Assembly (NCBI RefSeq): GCF_006539165.1
Contig: NZ_BJMM01000030.1
Location: 30,301 to 94,300 of the forward strand
Direction of reading: 5' to 3'
DNA from: Streptomyces cacaoi
Lineage (GTDB): Bacteria; Actinomycetota; Actinomycetes; Streptomycetales; Streptomycetaceae
DNA length: 64,000 nt
Position numbers and translations under genes: made by a program
Shown: piece after piece, positions 9,357-18,065 of the stretch
Layout of the letters: each line of letters opens with the position of its first letter
Position numbering within the stretch: position 1 is the first letter of the stretch
The notes under the pieces: model-generated
Told to the model about the DNA's origin: nothing
The model's database searches: none
Seen by the model: only the letters and a program-made list of their open reading frames with translations

Positions 9357-10016
9357 ATGCCCGCTGCACAACCGTCCCGGCCGGAACGACCGGAGCGACC
9401 GGCCCGGCCGGAACAACCGGAGGGACCGGAGCGACCGAACCAGCGAGAGCAAGCAGGGCAAGCCGAGCAACCGACGCGCTCGGAGGGGCCCGCACAGCCC
9501 GAGGGGCCCGAGCGGCCGGCGCAGCCGGAACTGCCCGTCCCGGTCACGTTCCGGCTGCCGGAGGGCTGGCGCCCGGTGGACCCGGCGCGGGCCGGCGCGT
9601 CCGGTGTGGCCTTCGCCGCGCTGGCGCCCGGGCCCGACGCCGGCTTCACCGCCAACATCACCGCCGACGGCGAGTACCGTCCCGACGCGGCGCCGCTGAC
9701 CGACATCGCCGAGGAGTCCGTACGGCGGCTGCACGAGGTGGCCGAGTCGGTGCGGGTGGTCGACCGCCGGGAGGCCGGCTCGCCCGAAGCCCCGGCGCTG
9801 ACCCAGATCGTGAGCTTCTCCGCGGTCACCGGAGGCGTGCGCCGCGACCTCGTGCAGGCCCAGGTCCATCTGGCCCTGCTGGACGAGGCGGAGCCCGGCA
9901 GACGCGTGGTGCTCCGGCTCGTCCTGACGGCCACGCCGGACGGGGCCGGCGCCGTCCTCGACGACTTCCAGGAGTTCGTGGCGACCGTCCGCCCGGACAC
10001 CGGGTCCGGCGCCTGA
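9357..10016 (+). CDS. LpqN/LpqT-like (DUF1795-type) protein with Pro/Glu/Arg-rich leader
   Basis: ATG at 9357, with AAAGAGG 7 bases upstream; a GTG six bases earlier is badly spaced. The 219 residues start with a ~55-residue low-complexity RPERPER-type segment and continue into an LpqN-like fold: VTFRLPEGWRPVDP, FTANITADGEY, then a strand-rich C-terminus ending FVATV. No lipobox is present, so this copy appears cytosolic. Related DUF1795 proteins act as chaperones for type VI toxins, and LpqN proteins accompany actinobacterial secretion loci. A chaperone role for the preceding WxG protein is a reasonable guess. Confidence 0.65.
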   Translation: MPAAQPSRPERPERPARPEQPEGPERPNQREQAGQAEQPTRSEGPAQPEGPERPAQPELPVPVTFRLPEGWRPVDPARAGASGVAFAALAPGPDAGFTANITADGEYRPDAAPLTDIAEESVRRLHEVAESVRVVDRREAGSPEAPALTQIVSFSAVTGGVRRDLVQAQVHLALLDEAEPGRRVVLRLVLTATPDGAGAVLDDFQEFVATVRPDTGSGA

Positions 10017-10028
10017 CGCACGGAGCCC

Positions 10029-10355
10029 TCACTGCGGCTCCTGGTCCACCTCGATGTCCACATGGGCCCGGCCGTCGTCTCCTGTCCGGCCGGCCGTGAC
10101 CGTGACCCCGAACCGCAGCCCGTCGTGGGTGCTGAGCGTGCACCGGGTGTGCGCGCCCTTCTTCGCCCGCAGCGGGTCCGGGCAGTCGACCTTCTTCGGC
10201 GACTCACCGACCTTCTCGGTCAGCGACCGGTCCACCTGCTTCTCCAGCTCCCCGGTCCGGATCACGTCGTCGGAGGCGCCGGCCTCGACGGTGCAGGCAC
10301 TCAGGGACAGGACGGCAACGACCCCCACGGACGCCAACGAGGCGCGGCCACGCAT
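10029..10355 (-). CDS. DUF4333 lipoprotein
   Basis: The start is the ATG at 10355, with GGGGAGAC upstream; 108 residues. It begins with a signal peptide (MRGRASLASVGVVAVLSLSAC) whose lipobox is LSAC. The mature part has the DUF4333 pattern: an EKQVDRSLTEKVG helix, CPDPLRAKKGAHTRC with two cysteines that probably pair, and VTVTAGRTGDDG strands. Exported and lipid-anchored; function unknown. Convergent with the LpqN-like gene, 12 bases apart. Confidence 0.85.
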   Translation of the reverse strand: MRGRASLASVGVVAVLSLSACTVEAGASDDVIRTGELEKQVDRSLTEKVGESPKKVDCPDPLRAKKGAHTRCTLSTHDGLRFGVTVTAGRTGDDGRAHVDIEVDQEPQ

Positions 10356-10495
10356 GTGTTGTCTCCCCACGTCGATGAGCGCGCCAGGATAACCCGGCCC
10401 CGGCGGAGACCCCCTCGGGTTGACCTCACCGCCCGCAGGCAACTACTTTCCTCTCAGGAAACAGGTTCCGGGTGAGCACATTCTTGGAGGTCTCC

Positions 10496-11014
10496 ATGTC
10501 CGACCGTCTGCCGCCGGCCGACGAGGCGGCGCGCGCGCTGCGTGACGTCGAGCAGCAGCGCAGCAGGTCCCGCGCGTCCACGCGGGAATCCCGCTGGGTG
10601 AGCGTCGTCTTCGGCCTCGTGATCTTCGCGCAGCTGGCGGCGCCCGACTTCTTCGGCGACGGGGTGCGGCCCTGGGCGTCCTGGGCCGTCGTCGTGCTCC
10701 TGCTCGCCTACCAGACCATGCTGCGCACCCGCCGCGGCTCCGCACTGCTGGGACGGCCCACCCGGGTGCGCCGCGAGGAGATCTCCCCGCGCTTCACCGC
10801 CGCCGCCCGGATCACCATCCTGCTCGTGCTGGTGGCGGGCTTCGCCCTGGCGCTGTTCCTGGACGGGCCGCCCTTCCCGTACATGGGGACCGCGCTCGGT
10901 GTCGTGCTCGGCGGCACGCTGATCTTCTTCGGCGGCACGCTCCAGCAGAGCCTCAACTCCCTGGCCACGCGCGGTCCGCGCGACATGCCCGGTGCCGTCC
11001 ATGGCTCCCACTGA
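10496..11014 (+). CDS. Small integral membrane protein, four predicted TM segments
   Basis: ATG at 10496 follows GGAGG with 5-base spacing. The 172 residues have a short basic cytoplasmic N-terminus and four hydrophobic segments (about 35-55, 62-80, 106-125 and 130-150). I do not recognise a family with a defined activity. The stop overlaps the start of the following regulator by 14 bases, so the two are translationally coupled, and the regulator may respond to or control this protein. Confidence 0.75.
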   Translation: MSDRLPPADEAARALRDVEQQRSRSRASTRESRWVSVVFGLVIFAQLAAPDFFGDGVRPWASWAVVVLLLAYQTMLRTRRGSALLGRPTRVRREEISPRFTAAARITILLVLVAGFALALFLDGPPFPYMGTALGVVLGGTLIFFGGTLQQSLNSLATRGPRDMPGAVHGSH

Positions 11015-11363
11015 CTTCGACGGTGTACTGCTCGACCCGACCCGCCTGTCGATCGTCGCGCTTCTCGCGGGCGTGGAGTGGGCGGAGTTCGGGTGGGTGC
11101 GCGACGAGGCCGGACTGTCGCCCTCCGCGCTGTCGAAGCAGATCAGCACGCTGGAGGCCAAGGGCTACGTCGAGGTCGAGAAGGGCTATGTCGGCAAGCG
11201 CCCCCGTACCTGGGTCAACCTCACCGCGGACGGCCGGCGGGCCCTCGAAAGCCATGTGGCGGCACTGAACCGCATCGTCGAGGACTCCCGCCGGGCGGGC
11301 GCCGCCGGCGGCAGCAGCGGCACGGGCGGCACGGGCGGCACGGGCGGCACGGGCGAGGGCTGA
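11001..11363 (+). CDS. Winged-helix transcriptional regulator (HTH_34/MarR-like)
   Basis: ATG at 11001 (a GTG at 10992 is an alternative); 120 residues. The core LLDPTRLSIVALLAG, LSPSALSKQISTLEAKGYVEVEKG and KRPRTWVNLTADGRRALESH is the classic single-domain winged helix that binds DNA as a dimer. The C-terminus ends in a Gly/Thr repeat encoded by a 9-bp tandem repeat. Overlap with the upstream membrane-protein gene suggests that gene is part of its circuit. Confidence 0.85.
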   Translation: MAPTDFDGVLLDPTRLSIVALLAGVEWAEFGWVRDEAGLSPSALSKQISTLEAKGYVEVEKGYVGKRPRTWVNLTADGRRALESHVAALNRIVEDSRRAGAAGGSSGTGGTGGTGGTGEG

Positions 11364-11622
11364 TCCGTCGGCTCCGGTGCGGTTCCGCCTGCGCTGCGGG
11401 GCGCCTCGACGCGCAGCACGAGCAGCGGTGCGGAGGCGACCAGCACACCGCCGGAGACGGTGAAGACGGTGCGGACGCCGCCGAGCGGGGCGCACGGCGC
11501 CCTCTCGTCCGCGGCCCCGGCGGCCCGCTGCCCGACGCGCCCGGCCACCGCCGAACCCCCGTCCGCCGAAGGGCCGTTGGACGTGACGACGAGGTGGGCA
11601 GATCGGCCGCTTTTCCGTCGGC
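11364..11622 (-). pseudogene. Possible remnant of an MFS transporter C-terminus
   Basis: On the minus strand around 11400-11548 the translation includes a hydrophobic stretch, LGGVRTVFTVSGGVLVASA, that reads like the last membrane helix of a major-facilitator protein. The frame has no start, no upstream transporter body, and runs into the antisense of the regulator gene. It may be decay or coincidence in GC-rich sequence. Nothing else is visible in this gap. Confidence 0.25.
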
Positions 11623-12477
11623 TCAGAACTCCTCGTGGACGTCCGGGTCGCCGCCGATGCGCCGGGAGGGGCGGTCGGCGACGGCGGCCATCTCGCCCGG
11701 GGACAGGGTGAAGCCGAAGACGTCCTTGTTCTCCCGCTGCCGCTCGGCGCTGCCGGACTTGGCGATGGGCAGGGCCCCGAGCTGTACGTGCCAGCGCAGC
11801 ACCACCTGGGCGGGGGTCACCCCGTGTGTCCGGGCGATCTCGCCGAGCGCGGGATCGTCCCGCAGATGCGCACCGCGGGCCAGCGGGCTCCAGCTCTCGG
11901 TGACGATGCCCTTGCTCTCGTGGTAGGCACGCAACTCCTCCTGCGGCAGGGCCGGGTGGAGCTCGACCTGGTTGACGGCGGGCAGGACTCCGGTCTCGGT
12001 CTCCAGGCGTTCGATGTGCGCGGGCGTGAAGTTGGAGACGCCGATGGAGCGCACCAGGCCCTGCTCGCGCAGCTCGATCATCGCCCGCCAGGAGTCGACG
12101 TACTTGCCGAGGCGCGGCAGCGGCCAGTGGATGAGATAGAGGTCCACGTACTCCAGGCCGAGCCGCCGCCGGGACTCCTCGAAGGAGGAGAGCGTCTCCT
12201 GGTGACCGTGGTGCCGGCCGGGCAGCTTGGTCGTGACGACGACCTCTTCACGGGGGACGCCGCTGCCGGTCACCCCGCGACCGGTGCCGCGCTCGTTGCC
12301 GTAGTTGGCGGCGGAGTCCACCAGCCGGTAGCCGGTCTCCAGGGCGCCGCGTACGGCCTGCTCGGCCTCGGCGTCGTCCATCGGGTAGGTGCCCAGCCCC
12401 AGCGCCGGGACGCTGTTGCCGTCGTTGAGCGCGAGTTGCGGGATGTCGGCCACGGTCGGCCCCTCCTCGTTGCCCAT
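11623..12477 (-). CDS. Aldo/keto reductase
   Basis: 284 residues, ATG at 12477. The AKR TIM barrel is complete, with catalytic tetrad D54, Y59, K84 and H117 (VDSAANYG, TTKL, LIHWP). The cofactor-binding end PIAKSGSAERQRENKDVFGF fits NADPH specificity. It belongs with the 2,5-diketo-gluconate reductase-like AKRs that reduce varied carbonyls; the substrate cannot be told. Stands alone; its upstream region has a 20-bp direct duplication. Confidence 0.92.
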   Translation of the reverse strand: MGNEEGPTVADIPQLALNDGNSVPALGLGTYPMDDAEAEQAVRGALETGYRLVDSAANYGNERGTGRGVTGSGVPREEVVVTTKLPGRHHGHQETLSSFEESRRRLGLEYVDLYLIHWPLPRLGKYVDSWRAMIELREQGLVRSIGVSNFTPAHIERLETETGVLPAVNQVELHPALPQEELRAYHESKGIVTESWSPLARGAHLRDDPALGEIARTHGVTPAQVVLRWHVQLGALPIAKSGSAERQRENKDVFGFTLSPGEMAAVADRPSRRIGGDPDVHEEF

Positions 12478-12929
12478 GGTCGGTGACCCCCTCTGCCTAC
12501 GGTCCTTGGCGCCCTCTGCCTACGGTCCTTGCCGGTGGTTCGCCGGTGATCGCCGGTCGTCGCCGGGGGTCGCGTGCAGTTGACGGTGGTTGCCGGTGAT
12601 TGCGGGTGGCTGCGGGTGGTTGCCGGTGGTCGCGGGTTGTTTGCGGTGGGTCATCGGTGCGCACCGGTGGTACCCCGCCCATTGTGGGCACACGGAACCG
12701 GGCCGCGCTCCCCCGGGCGGCACCTGGCGCGGACCCCGCGCAGGGCCGCGCGGGGCGTGTGTCCGGCTCACGCACGGGGCGGGTGCGCGCTGCGGGCGCC
12801 GTTTCCGCGGCCCGGATTGCACCGGAAGTTTTTTACGCTCTGTTCTGCTCAGGCGTGAACTTTTTGTGCCCCGGGCGCATCCAACCCTGTGCAAGACGTT
12901 GACAGGCCGTCCAGAGGGGACAGAGCGAT
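12478..12929. other. Intergenic region with duplications and GGT/GCC-rich repeats
   Basis: 452 bases without a supported gene between the divergent aldo/keto reductase and DUF4232 genes. 12489-12508 and 12512-12531 are identical 20-mers (period 23). 12532-12650 is a degenerate array of GGTTGCCGGTG-like units. The AT-richer stretch 12829-12866 before the DUF4232 gene probably carries its promoter, but I cannot place -10 and -35 boxes with confidence. Confidence 0.6.
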
Positions 12930-13502
12930 ATGACTGAGCAGTACCGGAGCAGCACCGGGATCCGTGGCCGGCTGGCCCGGCGCATCGGCGGAGCGGGACT
13001 GGCCGCTGTCGCCGTCGCGGGGCTCGGGCTGGCCGGGGCGGGCGCGGCCGAGGCGGCGAGCAGCAGCGCGACGCCGACCTGCACCGCCTCCGGGCTGGAC
13101 GCCTCGTTCGGCAAGCGCCTGGCGGGCGGGATGAACCACCAGGGCGTGGTGCTCAAGGTCAAGAACACCAGCGGGCACACCTGTTACCTGCGCGGCTACC
13201 CCGGGCTCGGCCTGGAGAACGACCAGCACCGGACGCTGGCCTCCAGCACGCACTGGGGCAACACCTGGTACGCGAAGGACCCGGGCAAGAAGACGCTGGC
13301 ACTCAAGAACGGCCAGAGCGCCGAGGCCGTCGTCTCCTGGACGCACGCCAACACCGGCACCTCGGACGCGAAGCACGCCTCGTACCTCCAGGTGACGCCG
13401 CCGGCCTCCACCGAGCACAAGACCCTGAAGTTCCCCAACTGGGTCGACAACGGGCGCCTCGCCGTCACGGCCTTCGCACCGAGCGTCCCGCTGAACGGCT
13501 GA
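12930..13502 (+). CDS. DUF4232 exported protein
   Basis: ATG at 12930, with GAGGGGAC upstream. 190 residues begin with a basic region and a Sec signal (AGLAAVAVAGLGLAGAGAAEA, cleavage probably after AEA). The mature domain has the DUF4232 pattern: CTASGLDASF, MNHQGVVLKVKNTSGHTCYLRGYPG, a second-cysteine disulphide arrangement, and a strand-rich C-terminus. Secreted Streptomyces proteins of this type are common; their function is unknown. A strong terminator follows. Confidence 0.88.
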   Translation: MTEQYRSSTGIRGRLARRIGGAGLAAVAVAGLGLAGAGAAEAASSSATPTCTASGLDASFGKRLAGGMNHQGVVLKVKNTSGHTCYLRGYPGLGLENDQHRTLASSTHWGNTWYAKDPGKKTLALKNGQSAEAVVSWTHANTGTSDAKHASYLQVTPPASTEHKTLKFPNWVDNGRLAVTAFAPSVPLNG

Positions 13503-13599
13503 GCCGCGGGGGCCTCCACAACTGAACGACCGGGCCGCCGAGCGACCAGCGGCCGACCGGCTGACCGGCTGAACCGCCGGGCAGGAACGTGCCCTTGCG

Positions 13600-13630
13600 A
13601 CGGGGGCGGACCCACGCGGTCCGCCCCCGT
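13600..13630 (+). terminator. Rho-independent-type hairpin after the DUF4232 gene
   Basis: Perfect 13-bp arms, ACGGGGGCGGACC at 13600-13612 and its complement at 13618-13630, with a 5-base loop, followed by TTTCG (the first T is the last arm base). The long U tract of E. coli terminators is absent, as is usual in actinomycetes. Confidence 0.8.
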
Positions 13631-13692
13631 TTCGTGTGCGCGCGGCCGGGTGCCGGTGCACCCCGAGCGCGGAATCGTGATTGAAACTGCTC

Positions 13693-13721
13693 TTGACGCG
13701 TCAATTTCGAGCAATTAGCGT
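13693..13721 (+). promoter_or_regulatory. Promoter of the sugar ABC operon with operator over the -35 box
   Basis: TTGACG at 13693-13698, a 17-base spacer and TAGCGT at 13716-13721 form a near-consensus vegetative promoter. The -35 lies within the perfect palindrome TTGACGCGTCAA (13693-13704), a likely repressor operator. The DeoR-type regulator four genes on is one candidate; LacI-type repressors also favour CG-centred palindromes. Confidence 0.65.
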
Positions 13722-13851
13722 CACGGCAACTCAACTCCAGGGTCGGCTTCCAGCCCGGCCGCCCGGGCATCCGCTCTGCGCGCACCGCGGTCATCCCGCG
13801 CCGCGCCGGCCCCGCCCGATCCCGGTCCCCGGTTCCTCCGAAAGGCTGCGC

Positions 13852-15141
13852 ATGCGCAGACGAACCCTCCTCACGGCCGCCGCGTCCGCCCTGACGGCCG
13901 CGACGGGCGCCCTGGCCACCGGCTGCGACAGCGGCGCGTCCGCACGCGCCTCGGGCCGCGGTGGACGCCTCACCTACGGTGTCTGGGACGTCTACCAGCT
14001 CCCGGCGATGCGCAAGGCGGCCCGCGAGTTCGAACGGACGCATCCCGGCGTCACGGTGGAGGTCCAGCTGACGCCGAACGGCACGTACTGGACGAAGCTG
14101 CGCACGGCGTGCACCAGCGGTACGGCCCCCGACGTGTTCTGGATGAACGGGCCCAACTTCGGCCTGTACGCGGACTCCGGGCAGCTGCTGCCGCTGGCGA
14201 CGGACGGGCCCGACGCGGTCGTCGAACCCTCGGCCTACCCGCCCGACCTGTTCTCGCTCTACCACTGGAAGGGCCGCCAGTACGGTGCGCCGAAGGACTT
14301 CGACACCGTCGCCCTGTGGTTCAACAAGAAGCTGTTCGAGCGGGCCGGCGTGGACCCGCCGGACGGCACCTGGAGCTGGGAGGAGCTGATCGAGAACGCC
14401 CGGCGGCTCACCGACCGGCGGCGCGGGATCCACGGCATCGCGGCGCCGGTGTGGGCCCAGGAGAACTACTACGACTCGATCGCCCAGGCCGGCGGCTGGG
14501 TCATCTCCAAGGACCGCAAGCGCTCCGGGTACTCGGATCCGCGCACCATCGAGGGGCTGCGGCTGTGGGTGGACCTCATCCACCGCCACCGCGCCTCGCC
14601 CACGCTCCAGCAGCTCACGGACACCGATCCCCGGCAGCTGTTCCAGTCGGGCCGGGTGGCCATGATGCAGGCGTGCTCCTACGACGCGGCCACCTTCTGG
14701 GAGGACCGCGGGATCCGTGACCAGGTCGACGTGGCACCGCTCGCCCACGGCAGGCACCGCGCCTCGATCATCCACGGGCTCGCCAACGTGGTGTACGCGC
14801 GCACGCCGCACCCCGAACTCGCCCGCGAATTCGTGCGGTTCCTCTCCGGCCGGAAGGCGTCGCTGATCCAGGGCAGGTACGGCTCGGCGATCCCGGCACG
14901 CAACGGCACCCAGGAGCCGTGGACGCAGGCCAAGCCGAGCTTCAACCTCCAGGTGTATCTGGACGCGGTCAAGGACGCGCAGGCGTACCCGATCTCGGCG
15001 AACACCGCCGCCTGGTCGCACAAGGAGCAGCAGTGGCTCGCCCGCGCCTGGAGCGGCCACGAGGACCTCACCGACGCGGCCCACTCGCTGACCCGCGCCA
15101 TGGACCAACTGCTCGCCCAGGAAGGGAAGTCCGGCTCATGA
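13852..15141 (+). CDS. ABC sugar importer, substrate-binding lipoprotein
   Basis: ATG at 13852; 429 residues. The N-terminus MRRRTLLTAAASALTAATG with ATGC lipobox is a twin-arginine-like lipoprotein signal. The body is a family 1 extracellular solute-binding protein: LTYGVWDVYQLPAMRKAAREF, TAPDVFWMNGPN, YGAPKDFDTVALWFNKKLFE, and a C-terminal helix with WLARAWSGHEDLTDA. It would capture a sugar or sugar oligomer outside the membrane for the two permeases that follow. Its stop overlaps the first permease start (ATGA). No ATPase is encoded here, so a shared MsiK-type ATPase probably serves it. Confidence 0.92.
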   Translation: MRRRTLLTAAASALTAATGALATGCDSGASARASGRGGRLTYGVWDVYQLPAMRKAAREFERTHPGVTVEVQLTPNGTYWTKLRTACTSGTAPDVFWMNGPNFGLYADSGQLLPLATDGPDAVVEPSAYPPDLFSLYHWKGRQYGAPKDFDTVALWFNKKLFERAGVDPPDGTWSWEELIENARRLTDRRRGIHGIAAPVWAQENYYDSIAQAGGWVISKDRKRSGYSDPRTIEGLRLWVDLIHRHRASPTLQQLTDTDPRQLFQSGRVAMMQACSYDAATFWEDRGIRDQVDVAPLAHGRHRASIIHGLANVVYARTPHPELAREFVRFLSGRKASLIQGRYGSAIPARNGTQEPWTQAKPSFNLQVYLDAVKDAQAYPISANTAAWSHKEQQWLARAWSGHEDLTDAAHSLTRAMDQLLAQEGKSGS

Positions 15142-16184
15142 GCTCCGACGTCACCGCCGACGCCGCGCCGGGCACGGGCGCACCCGCACCCGGGCGGCCG
15201 TCCGGCACGGGCGTCCCCGCGGGCGCGGCGGCCGCGGCCACCGCGCCCGGGGGCCTGGACCCGGCGGCGCTGCGGCGCCGGGAGCGCCGGTTCCGGTACC
15301 GGGACAAGTGGTGGGGCTACGCGCTGATCGCCCCGGCCGGGCTGGGGCTCGCCGTCTTCTATCTGTGGCCCGTGGTGCAGACGCTCTACTACAGCTTCAC
15401 CGAGTGGGGCGCCTTCGGCGGCACCGAGTGGATCGGGCTGACCAACTACCGCACGCTGGTGGGCGATCCGGAGTTCTGGCAGGCGCTGGGCAACACCGTC
15501 GTCTACACGGCGCTCGTGCTGCTCGGGATCCCGCTGGCGATGGTGCTGGCCGTCCTGCTGAACGTGAAGGGCATGCGCGGCACGGGCATCTACCGCACGC
15601 TGTACTTCCTGCCCGTCGTCACGATGCCCGCCGCGGTCGCCGTGGTGTGGCGGTGGCTGTACAACGGCGATGTCGGCATCCTCAACCAGGCGCTGTCGGC
15701 GATCGGCATCGACGGCACGTTCTGGGTCTCCGACCCGACGACGGTGCGGTTCGCCATCGCCGCGATCGGCGTGTGGATGACCGTCGGCTACAACATGATC
15801 CTGCTGCTGGCGGGCCTCCAGGGCATACCGCAGGACTACTACGAGGCCGCGTCCCTCGACGGCGCCGGCCGCGTCCGCCAGTTCTTCTCGCTGACGCTGC
15901 CGCTGCTGAGCCCGACGCTGTTCTTCACCACCGTGCTGTCGGTCATCCAGTCCCTCCAGGTCTTCGACCTCGTCTATCTGATCCTGGGCGCCAACACCCA
16001 GGCGGGGCTGACCAATCCGGCCTACGCCGAGGGCCAGACCGTCGTCATGCTCTTCTTCCAGAAGTCCTTCTTCGACAACCAGCGCGGCTACGGCGCGGCC
16101 ATCGTGTGTGTGCTGTTCGTGCTGATCATGGCGCTGACCGCCATCCAGTTCCGGCTCCAGAAGAGGTGGGTCCACTATGGCTGA
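15138..16184 (+). CDS. ABC sugar importer permease (MalF type)
   Basis: 348 residues; ATG overlaps the preceding stop by 4 bases. An Ala/Pro/Gly-rich leader (about 45 residues) precedes six membrane segments and the EAA loop YYEAASLDGAGRVRQFFSLTLPLLSPT, which contacts the ATPase. Typical binding-protein-dependent transport inner-membrane component. Forms the channel with the next gene, whose start overlaps its stop by 8 bases. Confidence 0.92.
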   Translation: MSSDVTADAAPGTGAPAPGRPSGTGVPAGAAAAATAPGGLDPAALRRRERRFRYRDKWWGYALIAPAGLGLAVFYLWPVVQTLYYSFTEWGAFGGTEWIGLTNYRTLVGDPEFWQALGNTVVYTALVLLGIPLAMVLAVLLNVKGMRGTGIYRTLYFLPVVTMPAAVAVVWRWLYNGDVGILNQALSAIGIDGTFWVSDPTTVRFAIAAIGVWMTVGYNMILLLAGLQGIPQDYYEAASLDGAGRVRQFFSLTLPLLSPTLFFTTVLSVIQSLQVFDLVYLILGANTQAGLTNPAYAEGQTVVMLFFQKSFFDNQRGYGAAIVCVLFVLIMALTAIQFRLQKRWVHYG

Positions 16185-17037
16185 GACAGCCGGCGCCGCG
16201 CGTACCGCCCGCCGTCCGCGGCGCGAGGGGCGGCTGTGGCCGGCCCATCTCGTCCTCTCGCTCGGCGCGGTCGTCACCGTCTTCCCGCTGCTGTGGGAGC
16301 TGCTGACCTCGTTCAAGACCTTCGGCGAGTCCACCCGGGTGCCGCCGACGATCTGGCCCGAGCAGTGGGAATGGTCCAACTACGCCAAGGTGTTCTCCGC
16401 CGTCCCCTTCGACCAGCAGTTCCTCAACACCCTGCTGATGACGGTGGCGCGTACCGGCGCACAGCTGGTGCTGTGCTCGATGGCCGCCTACGCCTTCGCC
16501 CGGATCCGCTTCCCCGGACGGGGCCCGCTCTTCCTGGCGTTCCTCGCCGTGCTCATGGTGCCCGGCGAACTGTTCCTGCTGCCGCAGTACCAGATCATGC
16601 AGAACCTGGGCTGGCTCGACTCCCTCCAGGCGCTGGTGGTGCCGGGCATGTTCAGCGCCTTCGGCACGTTCCTGCTGCGCCAGTTCTTCCTCGGCCTGCC
16701 CGAGGAGTTGGAGGAGGCCGCCCGGCTGGACGGCGCCAACCCGTTCACCGTGTACTGGCGGATCGCGCTGCCGCTGGCCAGGCCCGGCCTGCTGGCGCTG
16801 GGCATCCTCACCTTCCTGTGGTCCTGGAACGACCTCATGTGGCCGCTGGTGGTCAACACCGACCCGGAGAAGGTGCCGCTCTCCGTGGGCCTCGCCTCCC
16901 TCCAGGGCGCACATCTGACGGAGTATCCGGTGCTGATGGCCGGCGCCCTGCTGGCGACGCTGCCGGTGATCGTCGTCTTCATGCTGATGCAGCGGCACTT
17001 CATCCAGGGCATCGCCTTCTCCGGCATGAAGGGCTGA
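16177..17037 (+). CDS. ABC sugar importer permease (MalG type)
   Basis: 286 residues, ATG at 16177 inside the end of the previous gene. Six membrane segments, with the EAA motif LEEAARLDGANPFTVYWRIALPLARPG and a C-terminal MQRHFIQGIAFSGMKG, the standard MalG/LacG ending. Partner of the preceding permease. The operon then continues after a 227-bp gap with the DeoR regulator. Confidence 0.93.
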   Translation: MAETAGAARTARRPRREGRLWPAHLVLSLGAVVTVFPLLWELLTSFKTFGESTRVPPTIWPEQWEWSNYAKVFSAVPFDQQFLNTLLMTVARTGAQLVLCSMAAYAFARIRFPGRGPLFLAFLAVLMVPGELFLLPQYQIMQNLGWLDSLQALVVPGMFSAFGTFLLRQFFLGLPEELEEAARLDGANPFTVYWRIALPLARPGLLALGILTFLWSWNDLMWPLVVNTDPEKVPLSVGLASLQGAHLTEYPVLMAGALLATLPVIVVFMLMQRHFIQGIAFSGMKG

Positions 17038-17264
17038 GCGCCGGGCCGCCTCCCCGCTGCGGACCCGCGACGCCTGGGCAACCGCCCGGTCACCTCATGT
17101 GATATCTCTGCTCGCCACAGGTGGGCCGCGGTCGTCCGTGCAGCACCGCTCGCCGCGACCGCACGCACCAACTCCCCCGCGCCGCACACGAGAAGGGCGT
17201 GTGCGGCCCGCGGCGGCGGGCCGCACCGGCCCGGCACACGGCCGCAGACGGAGAAGGGGTGCAC

Positions 17265-18065
17265 GTGTCCAGGGACGCCCGTTGGAACAGGCTGCTGGAG
17301 TTGCTCGCCGAGAGGGGCCGGCTGGAGGTGGAGGAGACGGCTGCCGCGCTGGACGTCTCCCCCGCCACGATCCGCCGCGACCTCGACCGGCTGGCCCGGC
17401 AGCGCATGCTCCTGCGCACCCGGGGCGGCGCCGCGGCCCTCGGCGTCTCCTACGAGCTGCCGCTGCGCTACAAGCGCGGCCGCCAGGCCGAGGAGAAGCA
17501 GCGGATCGGGCGCGCCGTGGCCGGGGAGATCGCGGCGGGCGAGGTGGTGGGCCTCACCGGCGGCACCACCGTGACCGAGGTGGCCCGCGCGCTGTCGCTG
17601 CGCCCCGACATCACCGGCGACCCGGACGCGGGCGACAAGGGCCGGCCCCCCGCGCTGACGGTGGTCACCAACGCCCTCAACATCGCCAACGAACTGGCCG
17701 TCCGGCCGCAGATCAAGATCGTCGTCACCGGCGGGGTGGCCCGCTCCCAGTCCTACGAGCTGACCGGGCCGCTGGCCGGCGGCGTGCTGGACGAAATCGC
17801 CCTGGACACCGCCGTCCTGGGGGTGAACGCCATCGACGGCCGCGGCGCCCACGTCCACCACGAGGGCGAGGCCAGCATCAACCGGCTGCTGGCCGAGCGC
17901 GCCCGCCGGGTGATCGTCGCGGCGGACTCCTCCAAGACCGGCAGACGGGCCTTCGCCCGGGTCTGCGGACTGCCGCAGGTCGACGTCCTCGTCACCGACG
18001 CCGGGCTGGGCGAGGAGGCGCGCGCCGGCTTCCGGGACGCGGGGGTGCGCGTGGTGGCGGTGTAG
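17265..18065 (+). CDS. DeoR-family sugar-responsive repressor
   Basis: GTG at 17265, 6 bases after AGAAGGGG; an in-frame upstream ATG at 17121 lacks these features. 266 residues: N-terminal winged helix (RWNRLLELLAERGRLEVEETAAAL, VSPATIRRDLDRLARQRM) and the DeoRC sugar-phosphate sensing domain with GLTGGTTVTEVARAL, VVTNALNIANEL and VLGVNAIDG. DeoR proteins repress sugar catabolic operons until a phosphorylated sugar binds. Likely regulator of the surrounding importer and dehydrogenase genes. A 12-residue insert (DAGDKGRPPALT) sits in the sensing domain. Confidence 0.9.
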   Translation: MSRDARWNRLLELLAERGRLEVEETAAALDVSPATIRRDLDRLARQRMLLRTRGGAAALGVSYELPLRYKRGRQAEEKQRIGRAVAGEIAAGEVVGLTGGTTVTEVARALSLRPDITGDPDAGDKGRPPALTVVTNALNIANELAVRPQIKIVVTGGVARSQSYELTGPLAGGVLDEIALDTAVLGVNAIDGRGAHVHHEGEASINRLLAERARRVIVAADSSKTGRRAFARVCGLPQVDVLVTDAGLGEEARAGFRDAGVRVVAV

